Source of the DNA: DATJFQ01 sp035495555
Lineage (GTDB): Bacteria > Acidobacteriota > Vicinamibacteria > Vicinamibacterales > 2-12-FULL-66-21
NCBI GenBank assembly: GCA_035495555.1
Contig: DATJFQ010000068.1
Span: 11,927 to 75,926, forward strand
Length of the DNA stretch: 64,000 nt
Reading direction: 5' to 3'
Shown in pieces: positions 9,158-17,291 of this stretch (position 1 is its first letter; each line of letters opens with the position of its first letter). The notes beneath the pieces were generated by a model that was not told the origin of the DNA, made no database searches, and saw only the letters and a list, made by a program, of their open reading frames with translations. Position numbers and translations under genes: made by a program.

Positions 9158-9873
9158 CGAATGTCCTCGCCGCCCGGATTAGACGGCGGGAACTGCGGCG
9201 GGGTTGCCAGAACGCCGGCATACAGTGCCATGCCGACCACGGCGTCGATTCCCTGCTGGTGCAGCCACTCGATTTCCTCTTCTGTCGTTACGCCCCCGGC
9301 CACCGAGAGGGTCCGTGTCGTGGCGGCGCGAATCCGGTGAACCGACGGGCGGTCAATCCCCTGCATCAGACCCTCGCGGTCGATATTCGTAAAGAGGAAT
9401 TCCCCGAAGAACGGTTCGAGGGTGCGGATGGCCTCTTCAGGGGTGTACGGCAGGAGCGTGCGCCAGCCGTTCACAGCGATGCAGCCGTTCCGCGCGTCGA
9501 CCGCCGCAACCAGCCGCTCGGGTCCAATCTGATCCGCAAGCTCGGCGGCGAATCCGAGATCCGGACCGGCCGGTCGAAACAGTCGCGATCCCAGAATCGC
9601 CTTGCGCGCCCCGTCTCTCAGAACGGTGCGCGCGCGCTCGACGCTCCTGATGCCGCCACCGACCCGACACGGCAGACGAGCGGCAATGCTTTGCACGAGC
9701 GCCGCGTTGTCGGCTTCGGATTTGGCCGCATCGAGATCGATCAATTGAACGGCACGATAAGCTCGGAATCGATGAACCCAGCCATCCACGTCCGCCGACT
9801 CGATTGCGAGCCTGTCGCCCTGGATCAGCTGGACGATTCGCCCGCGCTGCAGATCGATTGATGGAATCAGCAT
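9154..9873 (-). CDS. hisA: ProFAR isomerase HisA
   Basis: This 239-residue TIM barrel interconverts ProFAR and PRFAR in histidine synthesis. The first strand 'MLIPSIDLQRGRIVQLIQGD' carries the catalytic Asp, and 'VGGGIRS' and 'SVAGGVTTEEE' are the two phosphate-binding loops. The second catalytic Asp sits in 'FTNIDREGLMQG'. The sequence is somewhat divergent from typical HisA. The start at 9873 lies inside the end of hisF (7-base overlap, ATGCTGA), and the stop overlaps the DUF4097 gene by four bases, so all three are coupled. The order hisF-hisA and the overlap support the hisA call over a second HisF. Confidence 0.9.
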   Translation of the reverse strand: MLIPSIDLQRGRIVQLIQGDRLAIESADVDGWVHRFRAYRAVQLIDLDAAKSEADNAALVQSIAARLPCRVGGGIRSVERARTVLRDGARKAILGSRLFRPAGPDLGFAAELADQIGPERLVAAVDARNGCIAVNGWRTLLPYTPEEAIRTLEPFFGEFLFTNIDREGLMQGIDRPSVHRIRAATTRTLSVAGGVTTEEEIEWLHQQGIDAVVGMALYAGVLATPPQFPPSNPGGEDIR

Positions 9874-10628
9874 GGGAGCCGAACCGGTACGCCTTCGGCC
9901 GCCAGGTGATGTTTCAGGTCGCGAATGTGCGTCCGGCCGAAGTGAAAAATCGAGGCCGCCAGCGCCGCCTCGGCGCATCCCGTCGTGAACACCTGCACGA
10001 AGTGCGCGTGGCTTCCGGCGCCCCCGGACGCGATCACCGGGATCCGCAGTCGGCTCGCAATGGTGCGTGTCATCTCACAATCGAAGCCATTTGCGGTGCC
10101 ATCGCGGTCGATTGATGTCAGAAGGATTTCGCCTGCACCGCGATCCGCCGCCTCGATCGCCCAGTCGACGGCCGAGCGGTCCGTGGGCCGTGACGCCGAG
10201 CGCGTCCACACTGAGACGTCGCCGTCCGTTCGTGCCGCATCGATCGCCACGACGACGGCCTGCGATCCATATCGAGCGGCCAGCCGTGTGATGAGCGACG
10301 GATCGTCGAGCGCAGCCGAGTTGACGGCCACCTTGTCGGCGCCGGCGTCGAGCATGGCCGCGGCATCGTCCTCCGAACGGATCCCTCCCCCGACGAGGAG
10401 TGGAACGAAGATCCTCTCCGCGGCGGCTTCGACCGTTCGTGCCCGTGCCCGACGACCCTCGAGGGTCGCGTCGACGTCGAGGAGGACGATTTCATCCGCT
10501 CCGTCCGCGTAATAGCGCCGTGCCAATTCTGCCGGATCGCCTGCGTCGATCAGGCTGGTGAAGTTGACGCCTTTCACGACCCTCGCGCCGCGAACGTCGA
10601 GACACGCCACGATTCGTTTACACAACAT
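9867..10628 (-). CDS. hisF: Imidazole glycerol phosphate synthase cyclase subunit HisF
   Basis: This is a 253-residue TIM barrel, the usual length. 'CKRIVACLDVRGARVVKGVNF' opens the protein with the first catalytic Asp, and 'VVAIDAART' carries the second at about residue 130. 'LLVGGGIRSEDD' and 'IASGGAG' bind phosphates. With HisH it converts PRFAR and ammonia to IGP and AICAR. The ATG at 10628 lies inside the end of hisH (11-base overlap), a tight coupling suited to subunits of one heterodimer. An upstream in-frame start would add 12 residues not found in the family. Confidence 0.96.
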   Translation of the reverse strand: MLCKRIVACLDVRGARVVKGVNFTSLIDAGDPAELARRYYADGADEIVLLDVDATLEGRRARARTVEAAAERIFVPLLVGGGIRSEDDAAAMLDAGADKVAVNSAALDDPSLITRLAARYGSQAVVVAIDAARTDGDVSVWTRSASRPTDRSAVDWAIEAADRGAGEILLTSIDRDGTANGFDCEMTRTIASRLRIPVIASGGAGSHAHFVQVFTTGCAEAALAASIFHFGRTHIRDLKHHLAAEGVPVRLPC

Positions 10629-11211
10629 CGAGAAAATTCCGAATGACTCGCAATCCGGCCTCACCCGACTTCTCGGGGTGGAATTGCGTGCCGAAGACGT
10701 TACCCGCCTCCACGACGGCGGCGAACGGGATCGTGTAATCCGTAGATGCGATGCAGGCGGATGTCACAGGCGCTGCGTACGAATGCGTGAAGTAGAACGG
10801 ACTTCCAGCCGGTACGCCGTCGAGGAGACGAGATGGCCGCAGCGCGACAATAGTGTTCCACCCGACGTGCGGAACCTTCTCCGAAGCGCTTGGCAACAAG
10901 GGCCTGCTCTGGCCTCGCAGCAGCCCCAGGCCTCTGCATCCCGGCGACTCGTCGCTGCCATCGAACAGAAACTGGAGTCCCAGACAGATCCCGAGCACCG
11001 GCTTCTCCTGCGCGGCGCCGGTGAGGGCCGCGCGCAGAGCGTCACTGATCGCAGCGGTCGACCGGAAGTGGCCCACACCCGGAATCACGACCGCATCCGC
11101 GGCGGCGACATCGGCTTCCGAGCGCGTCGCCTTGACGGACGCGCCGACAGCCGTGAAGGCCCTCGCGACAGACGTGAGATTACCGGCGCCATAGTCGACG
11201 ATGGCAATCAC
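10618..11211 (-). CDS. hisH: Imidazole glycerol phosphate synthase glutaminase subunit HisH
   Basis: This is a 197-residue class I glutamine amidotransferase. The nucleophile Cys is in 'VLGICLGLQFLF' and the His-Glu pair in 'FGTQFHPEKSG'. The start is taken as GTG 11211 (V-I-A-I-V-D-Y-G-A-G-N), because it overlaps the hisB TGA as GTGA and the family begins exactly here. An ATG further upstream would add 18 residues read through the end of hisB. It supplies ammonia to HisF, whose gene overlaps its 3' end. Confidence 0.95.
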   Translation of the reverse strand: MIAIVDYGAGNLTSVARAFTAVGASVKATRSEADVAAADAVVIPGVGHFRSTAAISDALRAALTGAAQEKPVLGICLGLQFLFDGSDESPGCRGLGLLRGQSRPLLPSASEKVPHVGWNTIVALRPSRLLDGVPAGSPFYFTHSYAAPVTSACIASTDYTIPFAAVVEAGNVFGTQFHPEKSGEAGLRVIRNFLDVV

Positions 11212-11798
11212 AGCAGCCCCTTGGTCGAGGGGAGCGCGCGCCGCAGTTGCCTGTCGCGCGAGCACGCAACCCGGAGCGCGCGGGCGAAGGCCTTGAACAC
11301 CGCTTCGACGCCGTGATGACTGGAACGTCCGTACAGCAGCTTGAGATGCACGGCCGCGCGCGCTCCCTGCGCGAAACCCTCGAAGAAATCCTGCACGAGC
11401 TCTGATTGCAGGTCGCCGATTCGCGCCGCACGTACGCGGACGTCAATGACGGCGCGCGGCCTGCCGCTCAGGTCGACGGCTGCGACCGCGAGGGATTCGT
11501 CCATCGGCATGAGGAAATAGCCCGCTCGGTTGATTCCCCGCCGCGACGCCAGCGCGCGATCGACCGCGCCTCCGAGCGCAATGCCGACGTCCTCGACCGT
11601 GTGGTGCTGGTCGACGTCCAGATCGCCGTCAGCCGACAGCACGAGGTCGAATGCTCCGTGGCGCGCCACGAGTTCCAGCATGTGGTCCAGGAAGCGGATG
11701 CCCGTCTGGATGTCGTATCGGCCGCGGCCGTCGAGCGCGAGCCGGATCGCGATCCGCGTTTCGGCCGTCTCCCGCGTCACCGTTGCAGTTCGCGCCAT
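11208..11798 (-). CDS. hisB: Imidazoleglycerol-phosphate dehydratase HisB (monofunctional)
   Basis: This 196-residue enzyme dehydrates IGP to imidazole acetol phosphate. Two metal-binding repeats are visible: 'DQHHTVEDVGIALG' and 'SSHHGVEAVFKAFA', plus 'RFLDHMLELVARHG'. It is the short form without the N-terminal HAD phosphatase found in enterobacterial HisB, so histidinol phosphatase must be encoded elsewhere. The ATG 11798 lies 22 bases inside the end of hisC; in-frame codons upstream give no recognisable sequence. Confidence 0.96.
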   Translation of the reverse strand: MARTATVTRETAETRIAIRLALDGRGRYDIQTGIRFLDHMLELVARHGAFDLVLSADGDLDVDQHHTVEDVGIALGGAVDRALASRRGINRAGYFLMPMDESLAVAAVDLSGRPRAVIDVRVRAARIGDLQSELVQDFFEGFAQGARAAVHLKLLYGRSSHHGVEAVFKAFARALRVACSRDRQLRRALPSTKGLL

Positions 11799-12829
11799 GC
11801 GTCCTCCAGTGCGGCAACAAAACGGCGCGTGTCGGTGATGCGGCCGGCTGTCACGCGCAGGCAACCCTCGCACCCTGGCTCTCGCGACCTGTCGCGAACA
11901 GCGATCCCGCGGCGGGCCAACGCGTCCGCCAGCGCAGACGCGACAGCCCCCGCGCGGACGAGCACGAAGTTCGCGGCGCTTGGAACCACAGCCACCCCCA
12001 GTCGGCCGCACGCGTCCTCGATTAGATCGCGCGACTGGCACGCCTCCTTGACGTAACGGGACGTGTACTCCGAATCGGCCAATGCCGCCGGCAGTGCCGC
12101 GGCCGCCACGGCGTTGACACTGTAAGGCGGGACGATTTTTCTCATCGGCTGCAACGTCTCCGGGGACGCCACGAGTGCTCCGATTCGTAATCCGGCCAGC
12201 CCGTACGCCTTGGAGAACGTCCGCCCGACGACGATGTTCGGCATCGAGCGCAGGACGTCGGGATCGAGCAGCGTGTCATGGGTGAAATCCGCATAGGCCT
12301 CGTCGACGAACACCACCGCGGGCCGGGATTGCGCCGCCAACTCGAGGATCTCTGACAGCGGAACACAGCATCCCGACGGGTTGTGCGGATTCGTGACGAA
12401 GATGATGCGCGTCGCCGCGCTGACAACGGCCAGCAGCGAGGACGCGCTCCACTGAAACTGCGGATCCAGCGGTACGGTGCGCATGCGTCCGCCAAGCCCG
12501 TCCACTGTCGTGTCGTACATGTCGAACGCAGGTCGTACGCCGATCGCCTCCGGAACGAAGCCGTCGCGCCGGCGGAATGCGGCGGCGGTGGCCGCGAGAA
12601 TTCCTTCGTCCAGTCCGTTGGTCAGCAGCACGTAGTCCGCGGGAACCCGGAACACCCGCGCGACCTCGGCGATCGCCTGCTGGTAATCGGGATAACGCCC
12701 GAGGTCCCCAGCAGACAAGCCGCGGATCACAGACAGTGCAGCGGGTGAGCACCCCCCCGTGTTTTCGTTCAGGTGCAGCCTCAGTACGCCGGTTTCCGCG
12801 GGTGGACGCAAATAGCCTGTGCGGATCAT
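11777..12829 (-). CDS. hisC: Histidinol-phosphate aminotransferase HisC
   Basis: This is a 350-residue fold-type I PLP aminotransferase. 'LHLNENTGGCSPAAL' opens the substrate site, 'FVTNPHNPSGC' is the conserved Asn-Pro-x-Asn-Pro segment, 'VFVDEAYADF' holds the PLP-binding Asp/Tyr, and 'GRTFSKAYGLAGLRIG' carries the Schiff-base Lys. It transfers the amino group from glutamate to imidazole acetol phosphate. The ATG overlaps the hisD stop as ATGA and the 3' end overlaps hisB by 22 bases. Confidence 0.95.
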   Translation of the reverse strand: MIRTGYLRPPAETGVLRLHLNENTGGCSPAALSVIRGLSAGDLGRYPDYQQAIAEVARVFRVPADYVLLTNGLDEGILAATAAAFRRRDGFVPEAIGVRPAFDMYDTTVDGLGGRMRTVPLDPQFQWSASSLLAVVSAATRIIFVTNPHNPSGCCVPLSEILELAAQSRPAVVFVDEAYADFTHDTLLDPDVLRSMPNIVVGRTFSKAYGLAGLRIGALVASPETLQPMRKIVPPYSVNAVAAAALPAALADSEYTSRYVKEACQSRDLIEDACGRLGVAVVPSAANFVLVRAGAVASALADALARRGIAVRDRSREPGCEGCLRVTAGRITDTRRFVAALEDAWRELQR

Positions 12830-14070
12830 GCGACGCCTCCCAGACGCATCCGAATCGAACGGGCATGCCCGTGCAGGCCTTCAGCCTCCGCGAGCGTGAC
12901 GGCCGTGTCCCCGATGCTGCGCAACCCCTCGCGCGTGAGTCGCTGAATTGACGTCACGCGAACGAAGTCCGCCGCGCTCAACCCGCCCCGGAACCGGGCG
13001 GCGCCGCTCGTCGGCAGGACGTGGTTCGAACCCGTCGCGTAGTCCCCGCACGCCTGGGCGCTCAAGTTGCCGACGAACACGGTCCCGGCTCGCGTCAGTC
13101 GGCGCGCGACGCCGGCGGTGTCACAGACCGCGTGTTCCGGTGCGACGCGCTGCGCGATCCCGATCGCCTCTTCGAGCGACGACGTGACGATGATTGCTCC
13201 AGACGAAGACAGCGCCTGGCGCGCGTGCCGGTTCGACTCGAGCTGCTCCGAGATCGATTGCCAGACGGCAATCGCCAGCGCGCGTTTGGGAGTAATCAGT
13301 AATGCGCGCGCGCGACTGTCGTGCTCCGCCTGGGCGATAAGATCCGCCGCAATCCAGGCGGCGCGCCCGGTCGTGGAGAGCACGAGGATTTCGCTCGGGC
13401 CCGCGAAGAAGTCGATCGCGCAGTCGGCAGAGACGAGCGACTTGGCTGCGGAGACGTACGCATTGCCGGGGCCGACGATCTTGTCGACCCGAGGAACCGT
13501 CCGGGTGCCATACGCGAGTGCGGCGATGGCGTGCGCGCCTCCGATCTGCACCAACCGTGTGACGCCTGCTTCGAGCGCGGCGCACATGACCGCGGCGTCA
13601 GGGCGTGGGCAGACGGCGATGATGTCCTTCACGCCGGCTTCGGCCGCTGGAATCGCCGTCATGAGCACCGAAGAGGGCAACGGGAACCGGCCGCCGGGTA
13701 CATAACAGCCCACCCGCTCGAGCGGCATGACCCGCTGCTCGATCCGCACACCGCGCGCGGGCTCTGCGATCCAGCCTTTGGGCACCTGCCGGGCCGCAAT
13801 ACGCCGGATATTCCGCGCCGCTGCCCCCAGGGCGCGCCTGACACGCGGTGCCACCTTCGACGCCTCGTCGCGCATGAGGGAGCGATCGAAGACCACGAGC
13901 GCATTCACGCCATCGAAGCGACGCGCATACGCTCGGAGCGCCCGGTCGCCTTCACCGCGGACCCGCGCGACGATCCGGGCGGACTGCCGGAGAATGGCAG
14001 GATTGCGCGCCGGGGTGCGTGCGAGAAACGCATCCAGTTCCCGTTGATTCGAACTCTCGATGATGCGCAC
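12826..14070 (-). CDS. hisD: Histidinol dehydrogenase HisD
   Basis: This 414-residue zinc enzyme carries out both oxidation steps from histidinol to histidine. It is slightly shorter than the usual 430. Conserved stretches include 'RVGCYVPGGRFPLPSSVLM', 'VDKIVGPGNAYVSAAK', 'FAGPSEILVLS', 'QAEHDSRARALLIT' with zinc-ligand Gln and His, and 'GDYATGSNHVLPTSGAARF' with the catalytic region. The start at ATG 14070 lies four bases after the hisG stop codon. Confidence 0.96.
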   Translation of the reverse strand: MRIIESSNQRELDAFLARTPARNPAILRQSARIVARVRGEGDRALRAYARRFDGVNALVVFDRSLMRDEASKVAPRVRRALGAAARNIRRIAARQVPKGWIAEPARGVRIEQRVMPLERVGCYVPGGRFPLPSSVLMTAIPAAEAGVKDIIAVCPRPDAAVMCAALEAGVTRLVQIGGAHAIAALAYGTRTVPRVDKIVGPGNAYVSAAKSLVSADCAIDFFAGPSEILVLSTTGRAAWIAADLIAQAEHDSRARALLITPKRALAIAVWQSISEQLESNRHARQALSSSGAIIVTSSLEEAIGIAQRVAPEHAVCDTAGVARRLTRAGTVFVGNLSAQACGDYATGSNHVLPTSGAARFRGGLSAADFVRVTSIQRLTREGLRSIGDTAVTLAEAEGLHGHARSIRMRLGGVA

Positions 14071-14074
14071 GTCG

Positions 14075-14968
14075 TCACATCACGATCTTGTTCAGCGGGT
14101 ACTCGACGATGCCTTGCGCCCGCGCAGCCTTGAGCTTCGGGATCAGGTCCCGTACGGCCCGTTCCTCCACGATCGTGTTGATGGCGATCCAGTCGGCATC
14201 GCTCAGCGGAGAGACGGTCGGTCGCTGCAGCGCCGGCAGCAAGGCGATGATCTCGTCGAGATCGCATCGGCGGACGTTGAGCATGAGGCCGACACGCCCC
14301 TGCGCCTCGATAGCCGCCTTCAGCAGCAGCGCGATCCCGTCCAGCTTTGCCTGCTTCCAGGAGTCATCCAGCGCCGCGCGATTGGCAACGAGCTGCGTGT
14401 TCGATTCGAGCACGGTGTCGATGATGCGGAGACGGTTCGCCCGGAGCGACGAACCGGTCTCCGTCACCTCCACGATCGCATCCGCGAGAATGGGCGGTTT
14501 GACCTCGGTCGCACCCCAGGAAAATTCGACGTTCACGTTCACGCCGATACGCGCGAAGTAAGCCTGGGTCGCGCGCACGAGTTCCGTGGCAATGGTTGCG
14601 CCTTCGAGATCCTGCGGACGCTGATATGGAGACGACTCCGGCACGGCGAGCACCCAGCGCACTTTGCCGAAGCTTTGTTTTGCGTAAATCAGGTCCGCGA
14701 GCGGCACGATGCGGGTTGCCGCCGCGGCGGCGCCGGCTGCGTACTCCGCAATCCAGTCGGCGCCCGTCAACCCCGCGTCGAGCACGCCGTCGGCCACATA
14801 CCGCGCCATTTCCTGCGCGCGAATAAGCATGCAGGCGATCTCCGGATCGTCGGTGAGCGGGAAATAGGACCGCCCGTTCGCGTACAGCGTGTAGCCGGCA
14901 CGCGCGAACAGTTGGATCGTCGCCTCCTGCAGCGAGCCCTTCGGAATGCCGAGTTTCAGCGTATTCAT
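14075..14968 (-). CDS. hisG: ATP phosphoribosyltransferase HisG, long form
   Basis: This 297-residue protein makes the first committed step, PRPP plus ATP to phosphoribosyl-ATP. 'LKLGIPKGSLQEATIQLFARAGY' is the N-terminal signature, and 'GVLDAGLTGADWIAEY' and 'VTETGSSLRANRLRI' (PRPP loop) follow. About 80 extra C-terminal residues correspond to the regulatory domain of the long HisG form, which is feedback-inhibited by histidine and does not need HisZ. Enzyme-level feedback would therefore act together with the attenuator seen upstream. It is four bases downstream of hisI. Confidence 0.95.
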   Translation of the reverse strand: MNTLKLGIPKGSLQEATIQLFARAGYTLYANGRSYFPLTDDPEIACMLIRAQEMARYVADGVLDAGLTGADWIAEYAAGAAAAATRIVPLADLIYAKQSFGKVRWVLAVPESSPYQRPQDLEGATIATELVRATQAYFARIGVNVNVEFSWGATEVKPPILADAIVEVTETGSSLRANRLRIIDTVLESNTQLVANRAALDDSWKQAKLDGIALLLKAAIEAQGRVGLMLNVRRCDLDEIIALLPALQRPTVSPLSDADWIAINTIVEERAVRDLIPKLKAARAQGIVEYPLNKIVM

Positions 14969-14972
14969 GACA

Positions 14973-15302
14973 TCACCGCCCCGCGACCGCGGGAGTCAGC
15001 AGTGACGTGAAGCAGGTCCGCTGCCCCGTGTGACACACCTTGCCCCGGCCGAGCCGCCGCACCTTCAGCAGGATCGTGTCTTCGTCGCAGTCCACGAACG
15101 CTTCCTCGACCTGCAGGAGGTTTCCCGAGGTCTCTCCCTTCAGCCACAAGCTGCCTCGCGTCCGGCTGAAAAAGGTGGCGAACCCCGTTGCGACCGTTCT
15201 GTCGAGCGCTTCCTGGTTCATGAACCCGACCATCAGGACTTCGTTCGTGCCGGCATCCTGGACGACGGCCGGGACGAGCCCGTTCAGTTTTGAGAAATCC
15301 AT
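14973..15302 (-). CDS. hisI: Phosphoribosyl-AMP cyclohydrolase HisI (no HisE domain)
   Basis: This 109-residue enzyme opens the adenine ring of phosphoribosyl-AMP. 'VLMVGFMNQEAL' and 'FSRTRGSLWLKGETSG' are family signatures. Metal ligands are in 'VDCDEDT' and the Cys residues in 'VCHTGQRTCF'. It stops after the cyclohydrolase domain; the phosphoribosyl-ATP pyrophosphatase (HisE) usually fused or adjacent is not present in this window. It is the first structural gene of the operon and starts 12 bases after the T-run of the attenuator terminator. Confidence 0.95.
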   Translation of the reverse strand: MDFSKLNGLVPAVVQDAGTNEVLMVGFMNQEALDRTVATGFATFFSRTRGSLWLKGETSGNLLQVEEAFVDCDEDTILLKVRRLGRGKVCHTGQRTCFTSLLTPAVAGR

Positions 15303-15314
15303 TGCTGCACCCTG

Positions 15315-15346
15315 AAAAAGAAAAAGCCCCGCGGGATGGCGGGGCT
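15315..15346 (-). terminator. Rho-independent terminator of the his attenuator
   Basis: On the minus strand a perfect 8-bp stem AGCCCCGC/GCGGGGCT (15339-15346 with 15325-15332) closes a 6-base loop and is followed by TTTTTCTTTTT. It sits between the His-rich leader peptide and hisI, so it would stop transcription before the operon unless the stem is disrupted. Just upstream, CCCGCC (15338-15343) can also pair with GGCGGG at 15404-15409 in the leader coding region. Confidence 0.9.
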
Positions 15347-15379
15347 TCGGTGATGAATTCGAGTTGTTCGTCTGAAGGA

Positions 15380-15460
15380 TCAGTGGACGCGCAAATCGAC
15401 CGGCCCGCCGTGGCAGGAATGATGGAGCCGATGGTGATGCGCGAGACGGAACATCTGCAT
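15380..15460 (-). CDS. hisL: his operon leader peptide (26 aa, 7 His)
   Basis: This is a short frame from ATG 15460 to TGA 15380 with seven His codons among 26, concentrated as 'AHHHRLHHSCH' at residues 7-17 and one His as the last residue. It lies directly upstream of a rho-independent terminator and of hisI, the classical arrangement of a ribosome-stalling histidine attenuator. Codons 8-10 and 13-14 are the expected stall sites. A second in-frame ATG is at 15454. No Shine-Dalgarno sequence is evident. It begins only five bases beyond the stop of ggt, so the reading frame also continues upstream without ATG. I regard the peptide as a cis-acting sensor, not a functional protein. Confidence 0.85.
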   Translation of the reverse strand: MQMFRLAHHHRLHHSCHGGPVDLRVH

Positions 15461-15464
15461 TGAC

Positions 15465-15492
15465 GCTATCGCGATCGTATGCCCGCCGTCAA
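15465..15492 (-). promoter_or_regulatory. Possible his operon promoter inside the ggt 3' end
   Basis: TTGACG at 15487-15492 is followed after 16 bases by a weak GATAGC at 15465-15470 on the minus strand. Transcription would begin close to the leader ATG. The -35 is good but the -10 is poor, and read-through from ggt is an alternative source of his mRNA. Confidence 0.3.
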
Positions 15493-17205
15493 CCCCAAGG
15501 GTGTAGCGACCTTGCCGTCCTTCGCTCGATGATCGTTCGCTCCCCAGGCGGTACCGGTGTCGTCGATGAGAATGGAATTCGCGTCCCCCTGCCGTCCGCC
15601 CACGTTGACCGTGTGTCCCATCGCGCGCAGGTGTTCGACCACATCGACGGGAACGCCGTCTTTTTCGATCTGGACCGTGTCGGGCAGCCATTCGTGGTCC
15701 ATGCGGGGCGCGTCGACCGCATCGCGGACGTTCAGTCCGAATTCAGCCACCCCGAGGACGACCGAGAGGACGGTGTTGATAATCGTGCGACCGCCGGGTG
15801 ATCCGGTCATCAGCGCCGGCTTGCCGTTTTTCACCAGGATCACCGGCGTCATTGAACTCAGCATCCGTTTGCCAGGCTCGATCAGGTTCGGATCGGTGCC
15901 GATGTTACCGGTGAGATCTGTCACCCCGGGGTGCTTGTTGAAGTCACCCATCTCGTTGTTCAGCAGGAAACCGGCGCCCTTCACGACAATGTGCGAGCCG
16001 AATCCACCCTCGAGCGTGAACGTATTCGACACGGCCATACCGTCCCGATCGACGACGCAGAAATGCGTCGTTTCGTCAGGTTCCCCCGTCTGATTCGCGG
16101 TGACGATGTCTTTGCCGAGTTCGACGCTGCTGGTCGCGTGCGCGGGATCGATGCCGTCGCTCAGTTGTGCCGCATACTCCTTGGACGTGAGCCGCTCGAT
16201 CGGCACCTCGACGAAATCGGGATCGCCCAGATAGCGCGCGCGATCGAGATAGGCGCGGCGCATCGCTTCGATCTGAAGATGAAGGGATTCGGCGGAGTTG
16301 CGGCCTTTCGACTTCAAGTCGAACGGCTCGAGCACGTTGAGCATCTCGACGAGCGCAACGCCGCCTGAACTCGGCGGCGGCATCGCGATGATGTCGTAGC
16401 CGCGGTACGTGCCCCGCACGGGAGCGCGCTCCACGGCTTCGTACCCGGCCAGATCTTTCTTCGTGATCAACCCGCCGTGGGCGGCCATATCCGCGGCGAT
16501 GCGATCGGCGATCCATCCTTTGTAGAACACGTCCGGCCCCTCCGATGCGATCGCACGGAGCGTCTTCGCGAGGTCTTTGAGCACGAGACGATCGCCGGCG
16601 ACCCACTTGCCGCCGCCCGGTTTGCCGTATTGCGCGATCGAAGCGGGAAAGGGCGCCATGGGCCCGGCGACCTGGTTGTTCAGGCTGCGCGCAAGGCTTT
16701 CCGACAGGACAAATCCCTGGTCGGCCAGAGGGATGGCGGGCGCGACGACGTCACGCCACGCCAGCTTGCCGAAACGTTTGTGGGCGAGCGCGAGGCCGCG
16801 GACGGTGCCCGGCACGCCCGGCGCAAGGTATCCGGTGTTCGTCAGGCGGATGTCGATCTTCCCGTCGCGCAGATACATGGTCCGGGTCGCCGCGAGCGGC
16901 GCCTTCTCGCGATAGTCGAACGTCGTCGCCTCGCCGGCAGCCGTTCGCACGACCATGAAGCCGCCACCGCCGAGGTTGCCGGCGCTCGGATGCGTCACTG
17001 CCAGAGCGAAGGCGGTCGCCACGGCAGCGTCGACCGCATTTCCGCCGTCGCCGAGAATGGCCGCGCCGACGTCGCAGGCCGGCGCCGACGTGCACACGAC
17101 CATCCCGTCCCCGGATGACACCCCCGCGTCGTGGTCGATAGCGCCCGGCGCTACTGGAAAAGCGGGAACGACGAACACGAGCAGCAGCATCAGCGTGCTT
17201 CGCAT
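15466..17205 (-). CDS. ggt: Gamma-glutamyltransferase
   Basis: This is a 579-residue Ntn-hydrolase precursor, exported to the periplasm by an N-terminal signal peptide ('LMLLLVFVVPAFPVAPG'). The autocleavage and catalytic Thr is in 'DETTHFCVVDRDGMAV', giving large and small subunits of about 375 and 200 residues. 'GSPGGRTIINTVL' forms the oxyanion/substrate loop. It transfers or hydrolyses the gamma-glutamyl group of glutathione. The start at ATG 17205 follows GGAG; a longer frame upstream lacks family similarity. It is divergent from glgX and directly upstream of the his leader, with which it may share a transcript. Confidence 0.95.
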   Translation of the reverse strand: MRSTLMLLLVFVVPAFPVAPGAIDHDAGVSSGDGMVVCTSAPACDVGAAILGDGGNAVDAAVATAFALAVTHPSAGNLGGGGFMVVRTAAGEATTFDYREKAPLAATRTMYLRDGKIDIRLTNTGYLAPGVPGTVRGLALAHKRFGKLAWRDVVAPAIPLADQGFVLSESLARSLNNQVAGPMAPFPASIAQYGKPGGGKWVAGDRLVLKDLAKTLRAIASEGPDVFYKGWIADRIAADMAAHGGLITKKDLAGYEAVERAPVRGTYRGYDIIAMPPPSSGGVALVEMLNVLEPFDLKSKGRNSAESLHLQIEAMRRAYLDRARYLGDPDFVEVPIERLTSKEYAAQLSDGIDPAHATSSVELGKDIVTANQTGEPDETTHFCVVDRDGMAVSNTFTLEGGFGSHIVVKGAGFLLNNEMGDFNKHPGVTDLTGNIGTDPNLIEPGKRMLSSMTPVILVKNGKPALMTGSPGGRTIINTVLSVVLGVAEFGLNVRDAVDAPRMDHEWLPDTVQIEKDGVPVDVVEHLRAMGHTVNVGGRQGDANSILIDDTGTAWGANDHRAKDGKVATPLGLTAGIRSR

Positions 17206-17291
17206 CGATATCTCCACAAACCACGGAAGCGTACACTGAACGACGCAAAGAAGGCGAGATTCTTGCAGCCTCGCCGGCTCTTGTGACGGGG

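Larger units (their letters stand above)
15315..15460 (-). promoter_or_regulatory. Histidine attenuator: leader, antiterminator arm and terminator
   Basis: Two exclusive pairings can be drawn. In the terminator form 15339-15346 pairs with 15325-15332. In the antiterminator form GGCGGG at 15404-15409, which encodes Gly18-Gly19 of the leader, pairs with CCCGCC at 15338-15343 and removes the terminator 5' arm. A ribosome stalled for lack of His-tRNA at codons 8-14 would leave GGCGGG free and favour antitermination. A ribosome reaching the stop would pass over it and let the terminator form. The pairing is seen; the mechanism is inferred from known his operons. Confidence 0.75.

Noticed and set aside
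15380..15691. 103-codon frame ending at the his leader
   Set aside because: The upstream part reads through the ggt coding region out of frame; only the last 26 codons from ATG 15460 make sense as a leader.
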